Shown here: positions 8,454-16,332 of the stretch, piece by piece
How the letters are laid out: each line of letters opens with the position of its first letter
How positions within the stretch are numbered: the stretch's first letter is position 1
Assembly (NCBI GenBank): GCA_030055525.1
Contig: JASFYJ010000011.1
Coordinates: 1 to 38,343 of the forward strand
Length of the DNA stretch: 38,343 bases
Direction of reading: 5' to 3'
DNA from: Archaeoglobales archaeon
GTDB taxonomy: Archaea; Halobacteriota; Archaeoglobi; Archaeoglobales; Archaeoglobaceae
Program-made: the position numbers and the translations under genes
Notes under the pieces: generated by a model
What the model saw: the letters and a program-made list of their open reading frames with translations, nothing else
Told to the model about the DNA's origin: nothing
Database searches by the model: none

Positions 8454-10703
8454 TTATCCACACTTCGTAAACCCGCAGAATTTACAGGTAGCGCAACCTT
8501 CTCCGTATTCAAGAACGTTACCGCATTCCGGACAGACTCCTCCAATGGACTTCGTCCTACTTTTTTCAGTTACCTCAGATACTTCAGTAAATTCTGTGAG
8601 AGGTTTGATCCCTTCAACTTCAAACTTTATCTTTCTGTACTCACCTTTCAGATATTTTTCTAGAACCTTTGCAACACCGTCGGCACAGCTTGTTATAACC
8701 TCTCCACTGTCAAAGCCTATGGATGGGCATCTAATATTTTTAAGCTGTTTTATAAGAACTTCCGGATTTATCCAGCTTCTTAAAGATATGCTCAACAACC
8801 TACCAATGGCTTCCGTCTGCGACGCTGCACATCCTCCACTTTTACCAAGCTGGACAAAAACTTCTGCAATTCCTTCGTTGTCTTCGTTTATCGTAACGTA
8901 AAGCGATCCACAGCCAGTCTTTGTTTCAATCGTCACACCCTTCGTAACTCTTGGCCTTGGACGGGGTTCGATGTATTTCGATGGTTTTACAAGCTTTTTC
9001 TTTTCCTCCTCAACCTTTTTGATCTTTAAGACTTGCTCCTCTCTGCTACCATCTCTGTAGACTGTTATTCCTTTACACTTAAGCTCGTAAGCAAGTAAAA
9101 ACGCTTTTTCAACATCCTTCTTAGTTGCAGAATTGGGCAAATTTATTGTTTTGCTTACAGCATTATCTGTATACTTCTGAAATGCTGCCTGCATCCTTAC
9201 ATGCCACTCTGGATCTATATCCAAAGCGCACTTGAAAACCTTTTTTAAATCTTCAGGAAGTTCAAGCTTCTGTATACTTCCACTTTCAGCTACCTTTGCT
9301 ACTATCTCCTCGCTGTATAAAGATCTCCTTTTAAGAGCCTCTTCAAAGATGTAGTTTATTTCGAAGAAGCTCTCTCCATCTAATATGTTCTCTCTTCTGT
9401 ATGCTAAAGCAAAAACGGGCTCTATTCCACTACTGCAGTTTGATATTATACTGATAGTCCCAGTGGGGGCTATTGTTGTCGTTGTCGCGTTTCTAATCTT
9501 TATACCCCTCTTCTCCCAAACGCTTCCTTTCCAGTTCGGGAAAACACCCCTCTCTTCAGCCAAAGCTTGCGATGCTTTGTGTGATTCTTCTTGAATAAAA
9601 TTCATAACCTTCTCAGCAAGCTGAAGTGCTTCCACACTATCGTACGGTATTTCGAGCAAAAACAACGCATCTGCCCATCCCATAACCCCTAAACCGATTT
9701 TTCTATTAGCCTTAGTCATTTTCTCTATCTCTGGAATCGGGTAACAGTTTACGTCGATCACATCGTCTAGAAACCTAACTGAAATCCAAACAACTTCTCT
9801 TAGCGTATCCCAGTCGAAATCTTTGCCCTTCACAAATTTTGCAAGATTTATGCTTCCAAGGTTGCACGACTCATAAGGCAGCAGAGGTTGCTCACCACAA
9901 GGATTCGTCGCCTCTATTATCCCAACATGTGGGGTTGGATTGTGACGATTTACTTCATCTATAAAAACCAACCCTGGTTCTCCATTTCTCCAGGCTCCCT
10001 CAACTATTAAATTAAAAATTCTTTTAGCAGATACTTTCTTCACTACTTCTCCTGTTCTTGGATTTATAAGTTCGTAATCTTCATCCCTCTTCAAAGCTTC
10101 CATGAATCTATCTGTAACTGCAACGCTTATGTTGAAGTTTCTGAGTACGCCCTCCTCCCATTTAGCCTTTATGAATTCTTCGATGTCCGGATGATCGCAA
10201 CGCAGAATACCCATGTTTGCTCCTCTTCTTCTTCCACCTTGCTTTATCTGCTCAGTAGCTGCGTCAAATATTTTCATGAAACTCACCGGACCACTCGCCA
10301 CACCCATCGTTGATTTTACAATATCTCCTTTTGGTCTTAATCTGGAAAAACTAAATCCTGTACCTCCACCGCTTTTTTGAACTTTTGCCATGTCCCAAAG
10401 TGCTTTAAAAATCCCATCTATGCTGTCTTCAACTGGTAATACAAAACATGCTGAAAGCTGACCAAGTGGGGTTCCAGCGTTCATTAATGTTGGCGAATTA
10501 GGCATAAATTCCTGATTCCACATGATTTTGAAAAATTTCTTGGCCCAATCATCTGGATTGTTGCCATAGTTTTCTTCAGCTTTTGCAATCGCCCTTGCAA
10601 CTCTCCAAACCATCTCTTCGGGAGTTTCTATTACTTCACCCTTTTCGTTTTTCAGTAGATATCTCTTTTTAAGAACAACCTCTGCCGTTCTGCTGAGCTT
10701 CAT
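8454..10703 (-). CDS. nrdJ: Adenosylcobalamin-dependent (class II) ribonucleotide reductase
   Basis: This 749-residue enzyme makes deoxyribonucleotides using a B12-derived radical and works with or without oxygen. Redox cysteine C86 (QLSACFVLP), the active-site NPCGE at 267–271 and the partner cysteine C280 (SCNLGS) are all present. A TSCPC-type domain lies near residues 610–690 (TGCGSLYVTI, GGCAASQTEA). The C-terminal tail is a cysteine-rich ribbon with C724, C727, C737, C740, C743 and C748, likely zinc-binding and carrying the reducing pair. No ATP-cone domain precedes the catalytic core, so activity control may be absent. No intein interrupts it, although such genes in archaea often carry one. 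It is a single-gene unit, divergent from alanine dehydrogenase. Confidence 0.96.
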   Translation of the reverse strand: MKLSRTAEVVLKKRYLLKNEKGEVIETPEEMVWRVARAIAKAEENYGNNPDDWAKKFFKIMWNQEFMPNSPTLMNAGTPLGQLSACFVLPVEDSIDGIFKALWDMAKVQKSGGGTGFSFSRLRPKGDIVKSTMGVASGPVSFMKIFDAATEQIKQGGRRRGANMGILRCDHPDIEEFIKAKWEEGVLRNFNISVAVTDRFMEALKRDEDYELINPRTGEVVKKVSAKRIFNLIVEGAWRNGEPGLVFIDEVNRHNPTPHVGIIEATNPCGEQPLLPYESCNLGSINLAKFVKGKDFDWDTLREVVWISVRFLDDVIDVNCYPIPEIEKMTKANRKIGLGVMGWADALFLLEIPYDSVEALQLAEKVMNFIQEESHKASQALAEERGVFPNWKGSVWEKRGIKIRNATTTTIAPTGTISIISNCSSGIEPVFALAYRRENILDGESFFEINYIFEEALKRRSLYSEEIVAKVAESGSIQKLELPEDLKKVFKCALDIDPEWHVRMQAAFQKYTDNAVSKTINLPNSATKKDVEKAFLLAYELKCKGITVYRDGSREEQVLKIKKVEEEKKKLVKPSKYIEPRPRPRVTKGVTIETKTGCGSLYVTINEDNEGIAEVFVQLGKSGGCAASQTEAIGRLLSISLRSWINPEVLIKQLKNIRCPSIGFDSGEVITSCADGVAKVLEKYLKGEYRKIKFEVEGIKPLTEFTEVSEVTEKSRTKSIGGVCPECGNVLEYGEGCATCKFCGFTKCG

Positions 10704-10867
10704 TCGACCACCATCAACTGTAGGTTCAAGATCAAAAAGTTATTTGGTAATTTACTATTGTTTCTACTGAAAACCCCGATCTTTCTAAAAATTATTTTAC
10801 TTTAAATCAAAAAAACTTGATTCAGTACAAATCAAAAAAGCTTTTAATATCATCCCTACTGATCCCT

Positions 10868-11833
10868 ATGGAAACTCTAATTCTCACAACTTCAGATATA
10901 AAAAGCCTTATAAGCATGAAAGATGCGATATCTGCTGTAGAAGATGTTTTCAAGCTACATGCAATTGGAAAAACGCAGATGCCTAAAAAGATATATTTAC
11001 AGTTTGAAGAGGGGGATCTAAGAGCTATGCCTGCATTTGCAAATGGATATGCAGCAGTAAAATGGGTAAATTCACATCCAAACAACTATCTTAAGAAACT
11101 GCCTTCAGTTATGGCTGTCCTTATACTAAGCGATCCATCAACAGGATTTCCACTTGCTATAATGGATGCTACCTACCTTACATCGCTAAGAACAGGAGCA
11201 GCAGGTGGAGTAGCAGTAAAATACCTTTCAAGAAAGGACGCAAAGATAGTTGGTTTTGTAGGCTGCGGAACTCAAGCTAGATTTCAACTTGAAGGTATTT
11301 TGAACGTTATAAACGTAGAAGGGGCGGTCGGGTACGATTTATCCAAAGAAAGCCTCGAAAAATTCAAAAAATTCTGTGAAAACTTTGGAGTTGAATTTAA
11401 AGCCAAAGAAGTCAAAGATGTTTGTGACTGTGATGTTCTCGTAACATCTACACCTTCAAGAAGGCCGATAATTAAAGAGGAGTGGATAAAATCCGGTTTG
11501 CATATAAACGCAATCGGTGCTGATGCACCCGGAAAACAGGAGCTGGATGAAAAGATTCTTCTGAAATCTAAGATATTCGTTGACGATTACGAACAAGCAA
11601 TCCACAGTGGAGAGATAAATGTCGCGATTTCTAAAGGGATTTTGAATCCAAAAAATATTCATGCAAGTTTGGGGGAAGTAATTGCAAAAATTAAAGCAGG
11701 GAGGGAGAGAGAAGATGAGATAACTCTATTCGACTCTACCGGTTTAGCGATTCAAGATGTTGCCGTCGCTAAAATTGTTTACGAAAGGGCATTAAGGGAA
11801 AATATCGGTAAAAAGGTTCGATTATTTGAATGA
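10868..11833 (+). CDS. ala: Alanine dehydrogenase, ornithine cyclodeaminase/mu-crystallin family
   Basis: The 321-residue protein belongs to the OCD/mu-crystallin family and strongly resembles the A. fulgidus enzyme characterised as NAD-dependent L-alanine dehydrogenase. Substrate-contacting residues K41 and R52 (LRAMP) and K65 (VKWVNSHP) are conserved. The Rossmann motif GFVGCGTQA lies near residues 132–140, and the GADAPGKQELD loop is retained. The likely reaction is reversible oxidative deamination of alanine to pyruvate. The frame is open upstream to 10817, but the family begins METLILT, so ATG 10868 is chosen. The gene overlaps dph6 by four bases (ATGA). Ornithine cyclodeaminase is less likely from the overall match. 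Confidence 0.88.
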   Translation: METLILTTSDIKSLISMKDAISAVEDVFKLHAIGKTQMPKKIYLQFEEGDLRAMPAFANGYAAVKWVNSHPNNYLKKLPSVMAVLILSDPSTGFPLAIMDATYLTSLRTGAAGGVAVKYLSRKDAKIVGFVGCGTQARFQLEGILNVINVEGAVGYDLSKESLEKFKKFCENFGVEFKAKEVKDVCDCDVLVTSTPSRRPIIKEEWIKSGLHINAIGADAPGKQELDEKILLKSKIFVDDYEQAIHSGEINVAISKGILNPKNIHASLGEVIAKIKAGREREDEITLFDSTGLAIQDVAVAKIVYERALRENIGKKVRLFE

Positions 11834-12498
11834 GAGTCGCTGCTTTAATTTCAGGTGGAAAAGATTCTATATTGGCATTACATAAGATTTTCGATGGAAA
11901 TGAAGTAATTTTTCTGGTATCCGCAATTCCAGAAAGAGCCGATTCATACATGTTCCACACAGCAAACATCCATATGGTCGAGGCTGTGGCAGAATGTCTT
12001 TCAATTCCACTGATAAAAATAAGGGTATCTGGAGAGGAAGAGAAGGAGGTTGAGGAGTTTGCCGAAGGTCTGAAAGATTTGGATGTCGATGCACTTTGTG
12101 TAGGTGCTATAGAGTCAAATTATCAAAGGAGAAGAGTTGAGAAGATTTGTAAAAAATTGGGATTCAAGCTGATTGCCCCTCTATGGAAATCAAACCCTGA
12201 AAATTTGCTACAAGAGGTTGCAAAAAAATTTGAAGCAATAATAACCAGCGTCTCTGCCGAAGGTTTGGGTAGGGAATTTTTAGGAAGAAAAATTGATGAA
12301 AAGCTTATCAAAGAACTTTTAACTTTAAAGAGAGAGAAGGGTATACATCCAGCCGGAGAAGGGGGAGAATACGAAACCCTTGTGCTAAATGCACCGCTTT
12401 ACAAGAAAAGAATTTTAATAAAAGATTCCGAAATAATCTGGAGAGGGGTGAGTGGGGAGCTTGTAATAAAGAACTACGAGTTAGTTCAAAAGTTCTAG
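11830..12498 (+). CDS. dph6: Diphthine–ammonia ligase
   Basis: Dph6 catalyses the ATP-dependent last step of diphthamide formation on elongation factor 2. The 222-residue protein starts with the PP-loop SGGKDSILALHK (residues 8–19), which binds ATP. The EGGEYETLVL motif near residues 177–186 is characteristic of the archaeal Dph6 group. The start overlaps the alanine dehydrogenase stop as ATGA, so the two are translationally coupled although their functions are unrelated. A second PP-loop protein of this superfamily lies at 35093–35740; this one looks like the orthologue with the classical motif. Confidence 0.87.
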   Translation: MRVAALISGGKDSILALHKIFDGNEVIFLVSAIPERADSYMFHTANIHMVEAVAECLSIPLIKIRVSGEEEKEVEEFAEGLKDLDVDALCVGAIESNYQRRRVEKICKKLGFKLIAPLWKSNPENLLQEVAKKFEAIITSVSAEGLGREFLGRKIDEKLIKELLTLKREKGIHPAGEGGEYETLVLNAPLYKKRILIKDSEIIWRGVSGELVIKNYELVQKF

Positions 12499-12532
12499 CA
12501 AAAGGTTTCTTAACCGAACTTCGACTTTCCTT

Positions 12533-13036
12533 ATGTGCGTTTTAAACAAAGATGAGATCAGAGAGATGATATTTGAATTCGGTTTGATAAAGGACTACAT
12601 AGATCTAGAAATCCAGCTTCAACCAAACGGCTTCGATTGCACACTCAGAAAAGTTTTCAAGCTAAAAAACGCTGGAAAGATAGATTTCGACAATAAAGAG
12701 AGAATTGTATCAGAAACAGAAGAGATAAGTTTTGAAAACGATTGGGCTTACCTTCCGAAGGGGTACTATAAAGCCCAGATCAACGAGATAGTAAAGCTAC
12801 CAAGAAACGTTATGGCTATTGGAAAACCGAGATCAACACTTGTTAGATGTGGAGCAAGCGTAATTTCTGCAGTATGGGATGCAGGGTACGAAGGTAGAGG
12901 AGAGATAGGTATATTCGTCGCCAATGAAGAGGGGATCTGGTTGAAGAGGAATGCAAGAATAATGCAGCTTGTATTTTTAAAGCTAGAGAAAGAAACCGAA
13001 GGTTACAGAGGTACATACTTTAAAGAGAATCTTTGA
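12533..13036 (+). CDS. dut: dUTPase / dCTP deaminase family protein
   Basis: The product is 167 residues and matches the archaeal deoxyuridine 5'-triphosphate nucleotidohydrolase group within the dCTP deaminase-like fold. Phosphate-binding GKPRSTLVRCG lies near residues 97–107, and the nucleotide-binding loop WDAGYEGRGEIG near 115–126. It should remove dUTP to dUMP, keeping uracil out of DNA and feeding dTMP synthesis. Bifunctional dCTP deaminase/dUTPase activity cannot be excluded by eye. TTTCTTAA at about 12506–12513 lies about 24 bases before the ATG and no Shine-Dalgarno is visible, consistent with a leaderless message. The copA gene follows 49 bases downstream with its own promoter. Confidence 0.85.
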   Translation: MCVLNKDEIREMIFEFGLIKDYIDLEIQLQPNGFDCTLRKVFKLKNAGKIDFDNKERIVSETEEISFENDWAYLPKGYYKAQINEIVKLPRNVMAIGKPRSTLVRCGASVISAVWDAGYEGRGEIGIFVANEEGIWLKRNARIMQLVFLKLEKETEGYRGTYFKENL

Positions 13037-13038
13037 GC

Positions 13039-13065
13039 TTTTCGACATTCGAAAAAATTTAAATT
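13039..13065 (+). promoter_or_regulatory. copA promoter: 17-base inverted repeat next to TATA box
   Basis: TTTTCGA-CAT-TCGAAAA at 13039–13055 is a perfect 7-base inverted repeat. It is followed after two bases by TTTAAATT at 13058–13065, a TATA box centred about 25 bases before the copA ATG. The palindrome therefore covers the position of the BRE and just upstream, where an activator or repressor could act. Regulation by copper is an inference from the gene it precedes. Confidence 0.5.
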
Positions 13066-13085
13066 AAAAAATCTAAACAGATTTT

Positions 13086-15095
13086 ATGGAAAAAATAGAG
13101 AGAATATCTGTAGAAGGAATGAGATGCACAGCCTGCGCTAAAGCCATAGAGAGTAGAGTCAAAAAATTGAATGGTGTTAAAGATGTTAGAGTTAATTTTG
13201 CGACAAATTCTGCAATAATTAAATATGATGATTCTAAAATTTCTATCGAAGATGTTAAAAAAGCGATCAAACAACTCGGCTATGGAGTTGTTGAAAGACC
13301 TAAAGAAATGTTCACTAAAGCTTTAACTGCTATATTTGGAGGTATTTTAATCCTTTTTGTCAGTCCAGTTGCACAGCTTATCATTTCAACACTGATCATA
13401 ATATATTCAGGATCTAATATACTAATTTCAGCATTTAAATCTTTGGTCAACCGAATTCTGAACATGGATGTGATGTACAGCATTGGAATCCTTTCTTCTT
13501 ATACTTCAAGCGTTTTTGCCTTCTTTTCAATACTTCCAAAAGATTACATCTTCTTTGAAACCCCAGCAATGCTGATAGCCTTCTTAAGCATAGGCAAGGC
13601 TATAGAAGAGAAGGCTAAAAATAGAACTGGAGATTCTCTAAGTAAGCTTGCAGCCTTACAAACCAAGAAAGCTATTGTTCTGAGAGAAAGAGAAATTGAA
13701 GTTGAAACAGACGAAATAAGAGAAGGCGACATAGTTTTAGTTAAACCGGGTGAAAGAGTACCAGTAGATGGAACTCTGATATCTGAATACGCAGAGGTGG
13801 ATGAATCAGCAATCACTGGGGAGCCAGCGATTAAATACAAAAAATTTGGAGATTGGATTTTTAGTGGTTCTATTTCAAAAAGTTTTTTGAAGATCAAAGC
13901 TGAAAGAGTCGGTAAGGATACTCTAATTTCTCAGATAGTTAGACTTGTCGAAGACGCTATGTCTAGCAAAGCTCCGATTGAAAAATATGCCGACAAAGTC
14001 GTCTCCTTATTTATACCAGCTGTTTTAACAGTAGCTCTAGCGTCTTTCATCTACTGGTACTTTCACTCCCCAATTTTAGGTCTTACAACACTGATAGCTA
14101 CCCTCGTAGTTGCCTGTCCATGTGCTTTTGGTCTTGCAACACCAACTGCAATGGCCGTTGCCTTAGGTAAAGCTGCTGAAAAGGGAATTCTCGTAAAAAA
14201 CTCCGAAGTTTTAGAGATTGCAAGCAAAGTCAAAAAAATATTTTTTGATAAGACTGGAACCATAACAAACTTGAACCCAGAAGTCGTAAACGCTGATACA
14301 GAAACCTTAAGATTTGCTGCAATTGCAGAACTTAGAAGCGAACATCCCATAGCTAAAGCGATACTCGAGAAAGCTTTAGAGTTAGGTATAAGAGTGGACG
14401 AACCAGAAGATTTCAAATATTACGAAGGTAAGGGTGTCGAAGCGCTTTATAAGGGAGAGAGGATACTCGTAGGTAGCAAGAAGTTTATGGAGGAGAACGA
14501 TATTCATGTCGAGTTTGAGGAAGGGGTTTTTGTAGCCTTAAATAAAAGACTTATCGGAGTTATAGAGGTCGCGGATAGATTAAGGGATGAGGCTAAGATA
14601 GTTGTGGATGAACTTAAAAAGATGGGTAAGGAAGTCGTAATAGTGTCAGGGGATGGAAAAAAGAACGTTGAAAGAATAGCTAAAAAGCTTGGAGTTGAAT
14701 ACTACGCTGAAATGCTTCCAAATGAAAAGGCTGAACTTATAGCTACACATGGAGGGGCTTTTGTTGGTGACGGTATAAACGATGCAGCAGCAATTGCTAA
14801 AGCTGACGTGGGTATAGCGGTTTCAAAGGCCTCAGAAATAACAATTGAAACAGCCGACGTAATATCTAAATTTGAATCGATACCCTTCTTTTTCAAATTG
14901 GCATCAAAAACAATGCGTAAAGTGAAGCAGAACATCTTCTGGGCGATAATTTACAACTTAATTCTGATCCCCATCGCTGCAGGTTTGCTTCTACCTTACG
15001 GAATATCTTTAAAACCTGAGTTCGCAGCTTTAGCTATGGTGGTGAGCAGCTTGTGCGTAGTTACGAATTCACTAAGCTTGAGGTGGTTTGAATGA
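13086..15095 (+). CDS. copA: Copper-transporting P1B-type ATPase
   Basis: CopA pumps Cu(I) out of the cytoplasm using ATP. The 669-residue protein has an N-terminal metal-binding domain (GMRCTAC, C14 and C17), then eight membrane segments. The actuator loop has TGEP near 244–247; the CPC metal site is at 344–346; the phosphorylated Asp is D388 in DKTGT; the nucleotide domain carries SEHP (418–421) and GDGINDA (561–567). Y623-N624 and M651/S654/S655 in the last two helices match the Cu(I)-selective P1B-1 signature. The CPC is followed by AFG where ALG is usual. Compared with the 804-residue A. fulgidus CopA, the C-terminal metal-binding domain is missing but is encoded by the next gene, which overlaps by four bases. 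Confidence 0.95.
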   Translation: MEKIERISVEGMRCTACAKAIESRVKKLNGVKDVRVNFATNSAIIKYDDSKISIEDVKKAIKQLGYGVVERPKEMFTKALTAIFGGILILFVSPVAQLIISTLIIIYSGSNILISAFKSLVNRILNMDVMYSIGILSSYTSSVFAFFSILPKDYIFFETPAMLIAFLSIGKAIEEKAKNRTGDSLSKLAALQTKKAIVLREREIEVETDEIREGDIVLVKPGERVPVDGTLISEYAEVDESAITGEPAIKYKKFGDWIFSGSISKSFLKIKAERVGKDTLISQIVRLVEDAMSSKAPIEKYADKVVSLFIPAVLTVALASFIYWYFHSPILGLTTLIATLVVACPCAFGLATPTAMAVALGKAAEKGILVKNSEVLEIASKVKKIFFDKTGTITNLNPEVVNADTETLRFAAIAELRSEHPIAKAILEKALELGIRVDEPEDFKYYEGKGVEALYKGERILVGSKKFMEENDIHVEFEEGVFVALNKRLIGVIEVADRLRDEAKIVVDELKKMGKEVVIVSGDGKKNVERIAKKLGVEYYAEMLPNEKAELIATHGGAFVGDGINDAAAIAKADVGIAVSKASEITIETADVISKFESIPFFFKLASKTMRKVKQNIFWAIIYNLILIPIAAGLLLPYGISLKPEFAALAMVVSSLCVVTNSLSLRWFE

Positions 15096-15307
15096 TCGTT
15101 AGGCTAGCTTTATCTGGACTCAGCTGCAAAGCTTGTTTGAAAGCAGTAAGGGTTGCACTAGAAGAAGTAGGAGCAGTTGTTAAGGAGATAAGCTTGAAGG
15201 AAGTTGTAATTGAAGTGATGGATAATGATCTCGACAAATATATAAATGCTATCAGGAATGCTGGCTATGATGCCAAACCTCTAACCACATCCAACCAGAA
15301 CTCTTAA
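15092..15307 (+). CDS. Stand-alone heavy-metal-associated domain, detached CopA C-terminal metal-binding domain
   Basis: The 71-residue product is a single HMA domain with the metal site SGLSCKACLKA (C12 and C15). It aligns from start to near its end with the C-terminal metal-binding domain of A. fulgidus CopA as I recall it (LSGLSC, ALEE, DKYI, AGY, AK). It overlaps copA as ATGA, so both are made from one message in near-equal amounts. It could deliver Cu(I) to the pump as a CopZ-like chaperone or regulate it in trans as the fused domain does in cis. Its stop codon overlaps the TATA box of the 5S rRNA gene. A reading-frame error joining the two genes is possible but less likely, since both ends are well formed. 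Confidence 0.88.
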   Translation: MIVRLALSGLSCKACLKAVRVALEEVGAVVKEISLKEVVIEVMDNDLDKYINAIRNAGYDAKPLTTSNQNS

Positions 15308-15310
15308 ATA
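15303..15310 (+). promoter_or_regulatory. TATA box of the 5S rRNA gene
   Basis: CTTAAATA is centred about 25 bases before the first paired base of the 5S rRNA at 15332. It overlaps the TAA stop of the HMA-domain gene (15305–15307), so the 5S gene has its own promoter set tightly behind the copper operon. Confidence 0.65.
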
Positions 15311-15331
15311 CCCTGTGATTGTAGACAATTC

Positions 15332-15453
15332 GCCGACGGTCAAAGAGGCGGGGGAAACACCCGGACTCATTCCGAACCCGGAAGTTAAGCCTCGCCTCGT
15401 CCCGCGTAGTACTGTGTTCCGAGAGGGCACGGGAAGCGCGGGAACTGTCGGCA
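15332..15453 (+). rRNA. rrf: 5S ribosomal RNA
   Basis: The terminal helix pairs GCCGACGG (15332–15339) with CTGTCGGC (15445–15452). The universally conserved loop region CCGAACCCGGAAGTTAAGC is present at about 15372–15390, and AGTACTG near 15408 matches the later 5S arm. The block is strongly GC-rich against an AT-rich background. No 16S or 23S gene is in the window, so this 5S gene is unlinked to the rest of the rRNA operon, as in A. fulgidus. Ends are estimated from the terminal helix. Confidence 0.95.
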
Positions 15454-15454
15454 C

Positions 15455-15925
15455 TTATTGATCTAGCTTTTTAAGAAATTCTACCATGTTCTTCCAGTGG
15501 CTACCCATCCAGTACAGCTTCTTACATTTTTCGCAGTACCACAATTCATACTTCTGGCTAATGTCTTCACATATTCCTTCCTTTACCATAACTTCCAAAG
15601 CCTCTTCTCTACTCGGTTTCCTTAGCAGACTGTTACAAACGCTGCACCTGTCCATCAATAGCTGAAAACTAACACCGATTTTTTTCAGTTCTTTCATTTG
15701 CTCTGCAACGTCATTTGAGACAATTAAAAAGGCCGCCCTTTTATTTTTTATCGCTTTTTGATAAAGTTCTCTGTCTTTTGTCAGAAGAATTCTGTCCAGA
15801 AAGTTTTTAAGCAATTCAGAGTCTTCATCTTCACATTCGAAGTCTCCTATATACAGAGTGTCATAGCCAGCGATGCGAAGCCAAACCGCAAGTTTGCCAA
15901 GCATTCGATCGCATATGAGCTTCAT
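15455..15925 (-). CDS. Mut7-C RNase-domain protein (PIN-like with zinc ribbon)
   Basis: The 156-residue product matches the Mut7-C family: an N-terminal PIN-like nuclease core (MKLICDRMLGKLAVWLRIAGYDT, with acidic residues continuing through LLTKDREL) and a C-terminal zinc ribbon (CSVC and CEKC). These proteins are predicted ribonucleases of unknown target. The ATG at 15925 is chosen because the family starts with an Asp-containing first strand; the frame is open 14 codons further but without family features. The gene sits 19 bases after an unknown helical gene. Its stop codon lies immediately next to the 3' end of the convergent 5S rRNA. Confidence 0.88.
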   Translation of the reverse strand: MKLICDRMLGKLAVWLRIAGYDTLYIGDFECEDEDSELLKNFLDRILLTKDRELYQKAIKNKRAAFLIVSNDVAEQMKELKKIGVSFQLLMDRCSVCNSLLRKPSREEALEVMVKEGICEDISQKYELWYCEKCKKLYWMGSHWKNMVEFLKKLDQ

Positions 15926-15944
15926 AAAAATAATAGCAAAAAAT

Positions 15945-16271
15945 TTAGGTTCTACTTGAGCTTTCAAGTTCCTTTTTAAGCTCCTCTATCTCTCTATCCA
16001 GCTCCTCCAAGCTCACAAAAGTGAACTCCTTTTCCTTCACTCCAGCCAACTTCCAGAAAAGTCTTGCAATTATAGGTGCTGTCTTTCCAGCATATCCTGG
16101 TGCGTGCGGTAGAAGTTTAGCTGCCAAATCACCCAACTTTTCAAGTTGCTTTTTGTTGAGCTCTTCAAGCTTTGTGCTTGCATCACCTATCAAAGATACT
16201 GCACCACCGATAACTTTCTCCCTTAGCGCATAATACTTTGCAGCTTCGCTTGTAATTCTATGGACCCCCAC
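15945..16271 (-). CDS. Conserved-looking helical protein of unknown function
   Basis: I do not recognise this family. The product of about 108 residues is mostly helical, with a central LLPHAPGYAGKTAPIIARLFWKLAG (residues about 53–77) and an acidic/basic coiled-coil-like tail (LEELDREIEELKKELES). GTG at 16271 is chosen because GGTGAT stands four bases upstream; TTG 16283 and GTG 16280 are in frame and would add three or four residues. It precedes the Mut7-C gene by 19 bases and follows a gene for a helical-repeat protein, all on the minus strand, so the three may form one transcription unit. No membrane segment or metal motif is evident. Confidence 0.65.
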   Translation of the reverse strand: MGVHRITSEAAKYYALREKVIGGAVSLIGDASTKLEELNKKQLEKLGDLAAKLLPHAPGYAGKTAPIIARLFWKLAGVKEKEFTFVSLEELDREIEELKKELESSSRT

Positions 16272-16332
16272 TTCTATCACCAATTATATCTTAACTTCCC
16301 AAGTTTATACATCTTTCCATACTTTTCTCCAC

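Noticed and set aside
10817-10867. Upstream extension of alanine dehydrogenase
   Set aside because: The family begins METLIL at 10868, and the upstream bases look like a promoter rather than coding sequence.
15060-15110. copA/HMA split as a simple sequencing frameshift
   Set aside because: CopA ends naturally after its last helix, and the second gene has its own ATG in a standard ATGA overlap. The missing linker also argues for two genes, though resequencing would settle it.
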